Positions 13,446 to 22,877 of a stretch of 64,000 nt of DNA are shown here, piece by piece. A program made the translations under genes and the position numbers. Numbering within the stretch: the first letter of the stretch is position 1; each line of letters begins with the position of its first letter. The notes below the pieces were generated by a model that saw nothing but the letters and a program-made list of their open reading frames with translations, did no database searches and was not told the DNA's origin. Source of the stretch: Linum tenue (taxonomy: Eukaryota; Streptophyta; Magnoliopsida; Malpighiales; Linaceae); NCBI GenBank assembly GCA_946122785.1, contig CAMGYJ010000003.1, forward strand, positions 26,987,811 through 27,051,810, read 5' to 3'.

Positions 13446-14952
13446 AGTTTTTGGATGGTGCCTGGAGCCTAGTCCACTGTCCGAATCTTACGATTTGAGG
13501 GCTCCAAGTACTGCTGTTTGATCATATTGGCACTGTGTTTTGATGGATGAATTGATTGGTTTTCGGATTAATGCATGCCAACTTGTTTGCGACTAGGACA
13601 ACCTATGATGAGGACTGAGATGTGCAGTAGAACGATGTAGGGATTCAGTTTTTCAACTGTTTGCTTGCCAACTGTGACTTGATCTGACTTGATCTGAGTA
13701 TTTGTTCTTGACAGTCGTTTATGCATCTAGTTCAGGGTATCAGAATGTGAGATAGAGCATATAGGTAGCCATGTGAGATTTGAGCCTGCTCGTTTCTTTC
13801 TTGTGCGATAGATCCCTCTTCCATGATGTGTAGCATTCACGTTGTCACTAGCTAAGATGATGGGGGCATAGGATTAGCCCACGCCCAAAACTGACTGTCC
13901 TGATGTGTCATATCCCCTAGTCAGCCCCTTTGAGCCGTGTGTTATCCTTTCTTTTGGTCTTTAATGAAAAAATCACCCTTGTCGCATCTTTTAGAAGGTT
14001 CCACAGAGTGGTTTTTACATATTCTCTGCTGTTTCTGCTTAAGTCTATGTGAGTGTTGGAGGCAGTGCTTAAATGTTGGGCATGTGTTTGAAATGTGCAG
14101 AAGTGGTGGCTCTCTTAAGAAATGAAAAGAAAAATAAAAGAAAAACAAAGAAAAATTGAAAGCAAAAGAGAGCCACTACCAAAAATCTGAATAATGCCCA
14201 GTAAGTAGTGTTTCTTAGCAGTCTGGCTTGGAAATGCTGATGTTTATGCCTCCTTCGCTCTTGTGCTCTTAAGATATTGAGTAATGCAGGATAGCAGAAA
14301 GAAAATACCGGGTTGTTGACTGTGTTTGTGTGTTTGGAAAATGTGGAACCTTTTGCTATGAATACTTCCACCACCTAAAAGGCCTTTTCCCCATGTCCAA
14401 GACCCTAGCCAGTCATTTGAACCTGTGTCTAAGACCTCCTGATTAGTTAGTGGTGACACCCCATGTGTGAACTCTAGCATTTAGAGGCTGCCATCATGGT
14501 GAAGAGATGATAGGATTGAGAGAAATAGCATGCGCATCTTTCGCATCAAATTGTCCTGACCCCACTGGTCGAGAGTGAGTGATTCGTTTTCATTTTCTAT
14601 ATGCTCTTGTACCCCGGTGAGGACCTAGATTGCTCGGTCTCTATTCTGATGTTTTGAGTTGGATGCATGAGTTGACTGTTTTGAGTAAGTGGTTGAATCA
14701 AGTCTAGGTTGGCCAGTGAACAGGAGGGAGACTCTTCCTTTACTCGATTTGCTGCACTCGAATGTCCTTTGTGGTGGTTGTCCAGGTTGTTATTGAGGTT
14801 GTGCATGTATTGATGTTTGAAAACCAGTGCGATTCACGTGTTTTGTGCCTTTATGACTTGTCCCCAATGTTGGTTGATTGAAATATGTAAGCTTACCTAG
14901 TGTCTGACTTGGTTTGCTTGGGGACAAGCAAACGGTTAAGTGTGGGGGAGTT
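13446..14952 (+). other. Short internal unit: leader stub joined to the 3' internal segment
   Basis: The first nine bases (AGTTTTTGG) are the normal leader up to the first TGG of a primer-binding site. At 13455 the sequence jumps to a 1498-bp segment identical in layout to 20035-21532, ending in the terminal polypurine tract before LTR2. It has no gag, no protease and no usable primer-binding site. ORFs of 60-100 codons here have no recognisable domains. It contains the hairpin at 14103-14179. Confidence 0.9.
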
Positions 14953-16297
14953 TGATAGACCGTCATTTACACATGTTTTTACCCTCATACTTACACCGTT
15001 TGAGGTGTTGATTCTCGTGTTTTAGGCCGATTTCACGCTAGGTTGTGCTTGTTTGTGTTATTTCAGGTCCTAGTACGTGAATGAAGGCTTAGGAGCGAGT
15101 CTGGGGTCGATTGGACGAAGGACGGACGAAGGGCGAGCTTTTGGAGGAGTGCACGGGTAGACCAGGAGGCTGCACGGCCGTGCACATGAGCCATTTGGCC
15201 GTGCGCCTCATGTCGAGGCCGTGCACGGGCACATTCCAGGCTTGCACGGCCGTGCGCCTGGCCGTGCAAGGAGGCTGAGCTTGAATAAATGAAACGGCGC
15301 GTTTTGGAGAGTTGCACGGCCAGAATGGGGTGGTGCACGGCCGTGCACCTGCCCGTGCACCTGGGGAAATCCGGTTTTAGTGCCTAATCCGAGCCAAAAG
15401 TGGGGGAATCGTGTTTTCAGAGCAAAAACAGAGCCCTAGAGAGAGAAAGTGCGAAGAACTCATCCTAGAAGCCGTCTTGGAGCTGGATTTCATCAAAATC
15501 GAGCCTGGAGATCGTCATAGGAGTGAACATCATCGTCCCGGAGCAGATTATCCTCATCGTTATGAGTATGACTAATTCGATTCTTGTTTTCTCTTCTCTC
15601 TCTATGGAGTAGAACCCTTCTCTCACTTGGGTATGAAGAACCCTAGTTCCTTGTGTTAGGGATTTGATTGTAATGACTTGGGATGATATTATTGTTTGAT
15701 TTTAATCGAATGACGCATGTTTCATGAATTGATTTGAGTCTGATCAGCTTGTCTCAATTTCTGCTTCAACCTGAGATAGATAGGATCTGATTAGGTTGTT
15801 AGAGCTTCTTCATTCGATAGTAGGAGATTGGCTATACGAGAGTTAGCCAATTTACTGCTTTGTACTGGTGTTCTTGACGCCAGTAGTGGAGTTCTGTGTT
15901 CATAGCCTCAGCTTTCTATCCTGGTGAAGACTAGTCGTCTGCCGGGTAGTTATACTGAGAGGGCTTGGTCAGCTTAAGAGATTCCAAGCTACTGTCGGAT
16001 CTTCCGCAGTCTAATCAACAGTAAATCAACCCAGGGAATTGCAATTGAACCTAACTAAGGGGCTAGGGGGACTCAATCCCGAGTGACTCTTAACTGCTTT
16101 TGAAAACCGAACCATTTCCTGCTTTCTTACTGCTTTTGCGTTTCACAACAATCACTCGACTTAGTTTGCTAGATAATAGAGAATCACGGAGTAAGCAGTA
16201 GATCTAGACCCCGGGTTGATAATTAAACTTGCCTATACTGCAGTCCCTTTCATTGGTTATACTTGGCCATTGTTAGGTGTTGTGTTTTAGCGAGTCA
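14953..16297 (+). repeat. LTR2 (middle LTR) of the nested element
   Basis: 1345 bp, same ends as LTR1 and LTR3, and private single-base differences from both (for example CACGGGTAG where the others have CACGGGCAG). It serves as 3' LTR of the short unit and 5' LTR of the gag-bearing unit. Confidence 0.95.
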
Positions 16298-16305
16298 AGT
16301 TTTTG

Positions 16306-16323
16306 TGGTTCCGTTGCCGGGGA
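16306..16323 (+). other. Primer-binding site, tRNA-Glu-like
   Basis: TGGTTCCGTTGCCGGGGA starts 8 nt after LTR2. Athila/Tat elements usually carry TGGCGCCGTTGCCGGGGA (tRNA-Asp), as the related element at 39148-39165 does. The TT here makes the first 16 bases complementary to the 3' end of plant tRNA-Glu as I remember it, while the trailing GA still matches tRNA-Asp. Confidence 0.8.
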
Positions 16324-16445
16324 ATCCCTCTAGGTTATTGGGGAAACGTGATAATTTGTTACTCTAGCTTTTTATTTTCTGCATTTTCTTTCTTCCACCT
16401 GTGTGCCTTCACGGGTTGCTTCTGCTGGTTGTGTGCAGGTAGTGC
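16324..16445 (+). other. Leader between primer site and gag, possible 3' splice site
   Basis: A pyrimidine-rich stretch ending in GTGTGCAG at about 16431-16438 lies just before the gag ATG. The minus-strand element at 32559-40614 has an equivalent T-rich tract ending GGTGCAG just before its ORF. A leader intron is possible, with a candidate donor near 16332. This is weak without transcript data. Confidence 0.35.
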
Positions 16446-19151
16446 ATGACCCGTAGCCAGTCGGGAGATCTACTACCATTTGACCAGGAGCTTGAACGAA
16501 CCTGTAGGAACTCCAAGCGGGTTCTAAAGGCGCGACTGGCTGCGGAGAAGGCGCTGTCACAGCTGCAGTTAGAAGAAGAAGAAGAAGGAGAGATGGGTGA
16601 TCCGCAGAACCATGCTGTGATCCCCGAGGAGCAAACCATGGGATCCTACTGGACCGCTAGGGCTGCGGACATGAGGTCCCCCATTCAACACCCTCAGGTC
16701 CCAGCCAACAACTTTGAGGTGAGCACCTCCGTGATCACCATGCTGCGCGGTTCAGTAGTGTTCCGTGGTAATGAGGGAGAGTGCCCTCGATCACACCTCA
16801 GGCGATTCCACGAGCTCATCGATGGAATCAAGATCAACGGGGTCCCAGCAGATGCCATCCAGCTGCGGTACTTCCCTTTCACTCTGGAGGGGCAGGCCAA
16901 GGAGTGGCTAGACACTCGACCTCCGGGCTCCATCACCACGTTCGCCAACCTGGCGGACAAGTTCCTCACCCGTTACCATCCTCCATCCAAGACAGCTGAT
17001 CTCCAGAAGCAGATTACACATTTTACTCAGGATGAGGATGAGACCATCAGGGATGCTTGGGAGAGGTATAACAGTCTTTTTCTCAGGTGTCCCAATCATG
17101 GTTTTAATGATGCATTTAAGGTGGGCACCTTCTATCACGCTCTCTTCCCGGAGGACAAGCAGCTGATTGATTCGGTTTGTGGCGGGAACATGCTGACCAA
17201 AACCCCACCACAGCTGAATCAACTCTTTGAAGAGATGGCGGAGAATGGTTATGATTGGGGCACTGCCAGGAGATCGAGGAGAGCACCAGGCCGGGGTGTG
17301 CATGTTGTGGGCACCCAGTCATCTGATTTGGTGCAGGTAGTATCGAAGCTGGTCTCAGCTATCGATCGTTCCGGGATGATTCCAGGGACCGGACAGCAGC
17401 AGGCGATGCTCTGCCAGTGGTGCGAGAGCACCCATCATATGGTGGAAGACTGCCAGGCGATGAAGGAATCGACCACACCCCAGGAGCAGGTGAACTTCAT
17501 CAACAATGTCAGGCGCAATGACCCCTACAGCAACACGTACAATGAGGGGTGGCGCCAGCATCCTAACTTCTCCTGGGCTGGGCCAAATCCCAGACCACCA
17601 CCTCCACAGGGACCACCGGGCTTCCAGAGGCCACCATATCAGCCCAGACAGGGGCAATTCCAGCAGCCAGGTGCAGCCCCTGCTGCCCCAGTGCAGAACG
17701 ATAAGATGGCTGAACTGCAGGACTTGGTGGGTTCTCTCGCCAGTGTTAGTGCTCAGAAATTCAACACCTTTGAGCAGTTCATGGAGAAGGCCTCGGGTCA
17801 ACTCCTGGCTCTGGAAGCTGGTAAGAGGAATACACGGGCTGTTTTGCAGGATATCCAGACCCAGCTGGGGAGCGTGGCCCAAGCAGTGGCTCAAAGGGCG
17901 CCTGGTACTCTACCAGCGCAGACCATCCCTCATCCTCGCGACCCCCACGAGACTGCCAATGCCATCATGACCAGGAGTGGCAAGCTGACTGTTGATCCCC
18001 CTGCTCGGGAACCGGAGAAAGAAAGCCCTGTCGTAGCATCTCCAGCGGTGGAACACGAAGTAGAGAAGGAGGTTGAGGTGCCTGCACCTAAACCGCAACC
18101 AGTAGTGAAGGAGTATGTCCCTAAACTCCCTTTCCCTACTCGGTTGCACAGAGACAGGCTGGAGACAGAGTTCGAGAACTTCATGGCCATGCTCAAGAAG
18201 CTGAATGTCCAAGTGCCCTTTCTTGAGGCACTATCGCAAATGCCAAAGTATGCGAAGTTTCTGAAAGAGCTTCTCTCAAAGAAGCAGAAGCTGAGTGAGC
18301 TGGCCACTGTGGAGCTCAGCGAGGAGTGCTCGGCTATTCTGCAGAACAAGCTGCCGCAGAAGAAAAAGGACCCAGGTAGTTTCACTATCCCGTGCTCTAT
18401 CGGTAAATTGCATGTAGAGAAGTCCTTGGCGGATTTAGGTGCTAGTATCAATGTTATTCCATATAAATTGTTCATGAAACTAGGCCTAGGTGAACCCCGT
18501 GCTACTAGGATGACCCTTCAATTAGCTGACAGATCGGTAGTGCATCCTAGGGGTATAGTGGAGGACCTTCTGGTCAAGGTTGGCAAATTCACATATCCTG
18601 TGGATTTTGTTATCCTGGACATCAGTGAGGACACAGAAGTGCCTCTTATACTGGGAAGGCCTTTCCTGGCCACCGCCAAGGCTCTCATAGATGTGCATGA
18701 TGGGACCTTAGTTCTGAGGGATGGCGAGGAGCGAATAACATTTTCTGTTGCTAACACTATATCTGATTCGTTACCTCTGCATGCTGTATCTCACCAGGAG
18801 CACGAGTCTGTCGTGTATCCTTCTGTGCTGCCTGTTTTGCAGGACCCGCCTCTCACCTCTTCGCCGCCACTCCGGACCACTCCATCATCCAAAGAACAGG
18901 TCAAGGAGGAGTGGCGGCCGAAACTGCAGGCAGCTAAGCCTGCTCGCAAGAAAGCCGGAGACCACTATGAGCTGGTCCCGCCCCCACCTTGGCCATCCGA
19001 GTATTCACTCGCTTGCATCCTACCGGATGGCCAAGTCGAGCTGGCAAATGCAGGTGGCCACATTCGTCGTGTACATGGCCACCATTTGAAGTTGTACCTC
19101 AAGAGCGAAGTGGATCCGCTCTTGAGGGCACCTGATCCTACACTTCCCTGA
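16446..19151 (+). CDS. Gag-protease polyprotein with residual integrase tail (901 aa)
   Basis: An intact 901-residue frame. Residues ~85-270 form the Athila-type capsid (retrotransposon gag) domain, with LEGQAKEWLDTRPPGSITTF and LTRYHPPSKTADLQKQI. A CCHC zinc knuckle (CQWCESTHHMVEDC) follows at about residue 320-340, then DPYSNTYNEGWRQHPNFSW and a proline/glutamine-rich linker. The aspartic protease at about 640-770 shows LADLGASINVIP (DLGAS active site) and VPLILGRPFLATAKALIDV. After about 40 linker residues the frame ends in DGQVELANAGGHIRRVHGHHLKLYL, resembling the extreme C-terminus of the integrase polyprotein. RT, RNase H and the DDE integrase core are therefore missing, in frame. The ATG follows the leader at 16446. 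The product could assemble particles but needs a helper for cDNA synthesis and integration. Confidence 0.92.
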   Translation: MTRSQSGDLLPFDQELERTCRNSKRVLKARLAAEKALSQLQLEEEEEGEMGDPQNHAVIPEEQTMGSYWTARAADMRSPIQHPQVPANNFEVSTSVITMLRGSVVFRGNEGECPRSHLRRFHELIDGIKINGVPADAIQLRYFPFTLEGQAKEWLDTRPPGSITTFANLADKFLTRYHPPSKTADLQKQITHFTQDEDETIRDAWERYNSLFLRCPNHGFNDAFKVGTFYHALFPEDKQLIDSVCGGNMLTKTPPQLNQLFEEMAENGYDWGTARRSRRAPGRGVHVVGTQSSDLVQVVSKLVSAIDRSGMIPGTGQQQAMLCQWCESTHHMVEDCQAMKESTTPQEQVNFINNVRRNDPYSNTYNEGWRQHPNFSWAGPNPRPPPPQGPPGFQRPPYQPRQGQFQQPGAAPAAPVQNDKMAELQDLVGSLASVSAQKFNTFEQFMEKASGQLLALEAGKRNTRAVLQDIQTQLGSVAQAVAQRAPGTLPAQTIPHPRDPHETANAIMTRSGKLTVDPPAREPEKESPVVASPAVEHEVEKEVEVPAPKPQPVVKEYVPKLPFPTRLHRDRLETEFENFMAMLKKLNVQVPFLEALSQMPKYAKFLKELLSKKQKLSELATVELSEECSAILQNKLPQKKKDPGSFTIPCSIGKLHVEKSLADLGASINVIPYKLFMKLGLGEPRATRMTLQLADRSVVHPRGIVEDLLVKVGKFTYPVDFVILDISEDTEVPLILGRPFLATAKALIDVHDGTLVLRDGEERITFSVANTISDSLPLHAVSHQEHESVVYPSVLPVLQDPPLTSSPPLRTTPSSKEQVKEEWRPKLQAAKPARKKAGDHYELVPPPPWPSEYSLACILPDGQVELANAGGHIRRVHGHHLKLYLKSEVDPLLRAPDPTLP

Positions 19152-19195
19152 GCATCCATACTGGCGTCCAGCTAAAAGACGGTAAAGAAGCGCTT

Positions 19196-19213
19196 GTGGG
19201 GAGGCAACCCCAC
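19196..19213 (+). other. Stem-loop after the gag-protease stop
   Basis: GTGGGG-AGGCAA-CCCCAC can form a 6-bp stem with a hexaloop, directly after the lineage signature AAGAAGCGCTT and about 45 nt after the stop codon. The other element (37842-37857, minus) has TTGGG-AGGCAA-CCCAA: same loop, with a G-C pair exchanged for T-A. Confidence 0.7.
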
Positions 19214-19332
19214 CGAGGTTTGCATTTTCTTACTCTTTTTTCTTTGATTTTGTGTGTTTTTTAGTCTTGAGACGTTGATCTGGAGTTACGTGTCGTTTTT
19301 GAGTGAAAACAGGTTGATTTCGGGACCCAGCA

Positions 19333-19680
19333 AGGTGCACGGCCAGAAAATCAGCTTGCACGGCCGTGCGCCTTGGCTAGCCTGGCCGTGCACGCTCTCG
19401 TCGCAAGTTGCACGGCCAAAAGTGCATTGTGCACGGCCGTGCACATCCTCGGCCAGGCCGTGCACCTTGCACGGCCAACATTTCAGCTCGCATGGCCGTG
19501 CAGCACCCTCGGCCAGGCCGTGCGAGCTCTCGCACCAAGTTGCACGGCCAAAAGCACCTTGTGCACGGCCGTGCAACTCCCCTCGGCCAGGCCGTGTCGG
19601 CCTGCACGGGCAAAACGCCAAGGTGCACGGCCGTGCGCCTCTGCCCGTGCAGCCGAGGCACGGGCTCTATAAATGCCCGT
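19333..19680 (+). repeat. CACGGCCGTG palindrome cluster followed by a TATA motif
   Basis: Four full CACGGCCGTG palindromes (mostly within TGCACGGCCGTGCA) and many half-copies (GGCCGTGC, GCACGGCC) occur over about 320 bp. The cluster ends in ACGGGCTCTATAAATGCCCGT, a TATA motif bracketed by ACGGGC/GCCCGT. The same palindrome occurs in this element's LTRs and in the LTRs of the element at 32559-40614. Open frames here give only HGRA/ARPC-type repeat peptides and are not genes. Confidence 0.85.
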
Positions 19681-19990
19681 CTCAGTGTGTCTGTTTTTGT
19701 TTTTTTTTTTAAGACTTTTGAGTGTTTGCTCCATGTGTGCGGAGCTTGGACTTAGTGTCGGTTGTTCTTTTTGTTTTTGGTTTTTCATTTGTGTTTTGAT
19801 GTAGCCGTCTGGGCTAACACTTATCCCTAACACCAGTGTGCTAGTGTTTCTGCTGTTCGATTTGTGCAGTATTGACCACTTCCCCGTTCGCTTCTCGCTG
19901 ACTGGTCCACTTCCAGTCCCCCAGCAGTGTTCTTACCCGGTAACATCGTTCCCCTTATCTTTCCCTCTACTCCATTGAGGGCAATGTCGT

Positions 19991-20006
19991 GCTTAAGTGT
20001 GGGGGG
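19991..20006 (+). other. Internal polypurine tract
   Basis: CTTAAGTGTGGGGGG follows the conserved GGGCAATGTCGTG block. It is nearly the same sequence as the terminal polypurine tract (TTAAGTGTGGGGGAG before LTR2 and LTR3) but lies about 1.5 kb further in. The same pairing occurs in the other element (37601-37616 internal, 34002-34018 terminal). Confidence 0.8.
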
Positions 20007-20034
20007 ATGTTCTGTATCGGTTGGAATATTTTAG

Positions 20035-21532
20035 ATGGTGCCTGGAGCCTAGTCCACTGTCCGAATCTTACGATTTGAGGGCTCCAAGTACTGCTGTTTG
20101 ATCATATTGGCACTGTGTTTTGATGGATGAATTGATTGGTTTTCGGATTAATGCATGCCAACTTGTTTGCGACTAGGACAACCTATGATGAGGACTGAGA
20201 TGTGCAGTAGAACGATGTAGGGATTCAGTTTTTCAACTGTTTGCTTGCCAACTGTGACTTGATCTGACTTGATCTGATTACTTGTTCTTGACAGTCGTTT
20301 ATGCATCTAGTTCAGGGTATCAGAATGTGAGATAGAGCATATAGGTAGCCATGTGAGATTTGAGCCTGCTCGTTTCTTTCTTGTGCGATAGATCCCTCTT
20401 CCATGATGTGTAGCATTCACGTTGTCACTAGCTAAGATGATGGGGGCATAGGATTAGCCCACGCCCAAAACTGACTGTCCTGATGTGTCATATCCCCTAG
20501 TCAGCCCCTTTGAGCCGTGTGTTATCCTTTCTTTTGGTCTTTAATGAAAAAATCACCCTTGTCGCATCTTTTAGAAGGTTCCACAGAGTGGTTTTTACAT
20601 ATTCTCTGCTGTTTCTGCTTAAGTCTATGTGAGTGTTGGAGGCAGTGCTTAAATGTTGGGCATGTGTTTGAAATGTGCAGAAGTGGTGGCTCTCTTAAGA
20701 AATGAAAAGAAAAATAAAAGAAAAACAAAGAAAAATTGAAAGCAAAAGAGAGCCACTACCAAAAATCTGAATAATGCCCAGTAAGTAGTGTTTCTTAGCA
20801 GTCTGGCTTGGAAATGCTGATGTTTATGCCTCCTTCGCTCTTGTGCTCTTAAGATATTGAGTAATGCAGGATAGCAGAAAGAAAATACCGGGTTGTTGAC
20901 TGTGTTTGTGTGTTTGGAAAATGTGGAACCTTTTGCTATGAATACTTCCACCACCTAAAAGGCCTTTTCCCCATGTCCAAGACCCTAGCCAGTCATTTGA
21001 ACCTGTGTCTAAGACCTCCTGATTAGTTAGTGGTGACACCCCATATGTGAACTCTAGCATTTAGAGGCTGCCATCATGGTGAAGAGATGATAGGATTGAG
21101 AGAAATAGCATGCGCATCTTTCGCATCAAATTGTCCTGACCCCACTGGTCGAGAGTGAGTGATTCATTTTCATTTTCTATATGCTCTTGTACCCCGGTGA
21201 GGACCTAGATTGCTCGGTCTCTATTCTGATGTTTTGAGTTGGATGCATGAGTTGACTGTTTTGAGTAAGTGGTTGAATCAAGTCTAGGTTGGCCAGTGAA
21301 CAGGAGGGAGACTCTTCCTTTACTCGATTTGCTGCACTCGAATGTCCTTTGTGGTGGTTGTCCAGGTTGTTATTGAGGTTGTGCATGTATTGATGTTTGA
21401 AAACCAGTGCGATTCACGTGTTTTGTGCCTTTATGACTTGTCCCCAATGTTGGTTGATTGAAATATGTAAGCTTACCTAGTGTCTGACTTGGTTTGCTTG
21501 GGGACAAGCAAACGGTTAAGTGTGGGGGAGTT
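20035..21532 (+). other. 3' internal segment with structured RNA elements
   Basis: 1498 bp between the internal polypurine tract and LTR3, without a credible coding frame. It begins with a hairpin (20043-20086), carries a 14-bp stem around an A-rich loop (20683-20759), and ends in the terminal polypurine tract. It is repeated with very few changes at 13455-14952. It probably has RNA-level functions, by inference from the conserved structures. Confidence 0.8.
20683..20759 (+). other. Long hairpin with A-rich loop
   Basis: GTGGTGGCTCTCTT (20683-20696) pairs with AAGAGAGCCACTAC (20746-20759) over 14 positions with one G-T wobble, around a ~49-nt loop made almost only of A and G. The duplicate is at 14103-14179. 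A hairpin of different sequence but the same design lies in the corresponding segment of the other element. Confidence 0.8.
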
Positions 21533-22877
21533 TGATAGACCGTCATTTACACATGTTTTTACCCTCATACTTACACCGTTTGAGGTGTTGATTCTCGTGT
21601 TTTAGGCCGATTTCACGCTAGGTTGTGCTTGTTTGTGTTATTTCAGGTCCTAGTACGTGAATGAAGGCTTAGGAGCGAGTCTGGGGTCGATTGGACGAAG
21701 GACGGACGAAGGGCGAGCTTTTGGAGGAGTGCACGGGCAGACCAGGAGGCTGCACGGCCGTGCACATGAGCCATTTGGCCGTGCGCCTCATGTCGAGGCC
21801 GTGCACGGGCACATTCCAGGCTTGCACGGCCGTGCGCCTGGCCGTGCAAGGAGGCTGAGCTTGAATAAATGAAACGGCGCGTTTTGGAGAGTTGCACGGC
21901 CAGAATGGGGTGGTGCACGGCCGTGCACCTGCCCGTGCACCTGGGGAAATCCGGTTTTAGTGCCTAATCCGAGCCAAAAGTGGGGGAATCGTGTTTTCAG
22001 AGCAAAAACAGAGCCCTAGAGAGAGAAAGTGCGAAGAACTCATCCTAGAAGCCGTCTTGGAGCTGGATTTCATCAAAATCGAGCCTGGAGATCGTCATAG
22101 GAGTGAACATCATCGTCCCGGAGCAGATTATCCTCATCGTTATGAGTATGACTAATCCGATTCTTGTTTTCTCTTCTCTCTCTATGGAGTAGAACCCTTC
22201 TCTCACTTGGGTATGAAGAACCCTAGTTCCTTGTGTTAGGGATTTGATTGTAATGACTTGGGATGATATTATTGTTTGATTTTAATCGAATGACGCATGT
22301 TTCATGAATTGATTTGAGTCTGATCAGCTTGTCTCAATTTCTGCTTCAACCTGAGATAGATAGGATCTGATTAGGTTGTTAGAGCTTCTTCATTCGATAG
22401 TAGGAGATTGGCTATACGAGAGTTAGCCAATTTACTGCTTTGTACTGGTGTTCTTGACGCCAGTAGTGGAGTTCTGTGTTCATAGCCTCAGCTTTCTATC
22501 CTGGTGAAGACTAGTCGTCTGCCGGGTAGTTATACTGAGAGGGCTTGGTCAGCTTAAGAGATTCCAATCTACTGTCGGATCTTCCGCAGTCTAATCAACA
22601 GTAAATCAACCCAGGGAATTGCAATTGAACCTAACTAAGGGGCTAGGGGGACTCAATCCCGAGTGACTCTTAACTGCTTTTGAAAACCGAACCATTTCCT
22701 GCTTTCTTACTGCTTTTGCGTTTCACAACAATCACTCGACTTAGTTTGCTAGATAATAGAGAATCACGGAGTAAGCAGTAGATCTAGACCCCGGGTTGAT
22801 AATTAAACTTGCCTATACTGCAGTCCCTTTCATTGGTTATACTTGGCCATTGTTAGGTGTTGTGTTTTAGCGAGTCA
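21533..22877 (+). repeat. LTR3 (3' LTR) of the nested element
   Basis: 1345 bp, ends GCGAGTCA, followed by the right copy of target duplication CTCAG (22878-22882). It differs from LTR1 and LTR2 at only a few positions. Confidence 0.95.

Larger units (their letters stand above)
12101..22877 (+). mobile_element. Three-LTR, RT-less Athila/Tat-type retroelement nested in Tekay gag
   Basis: Layout: LTR1, short internal unit, LTR2, full internal unit with gag-protease, LTR3. Target duplication CTCAG occurs at 12096-12100 and 22878-22882, outside the outermost LTRs, so the whole block occupies one insertion site. All three LTRs are 1345 bp (TGATAGACCG ... GCGAGTCA) and differ at only a few positions each. 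The clade is indicated by the gag capsid domain, the DLGAS protease, the conserved GCGCTTG...GAGGCAACCC signature after the coding region, and a tRNA-Asp/Glu-like primer site. RT, RNase H and catalytic integrase are absent, so mobilisation would need another element. Insertion postdates the Tekay element. Confidence 0.92.

Noticed and set aside
13937..14806. ORFs of 62-101 codons in the 3' internal segment (also 20517-21386)
   Set aside because: Both strands overlap, no motifs, and the region has conserved RNA-like structures instead of codon conservation.
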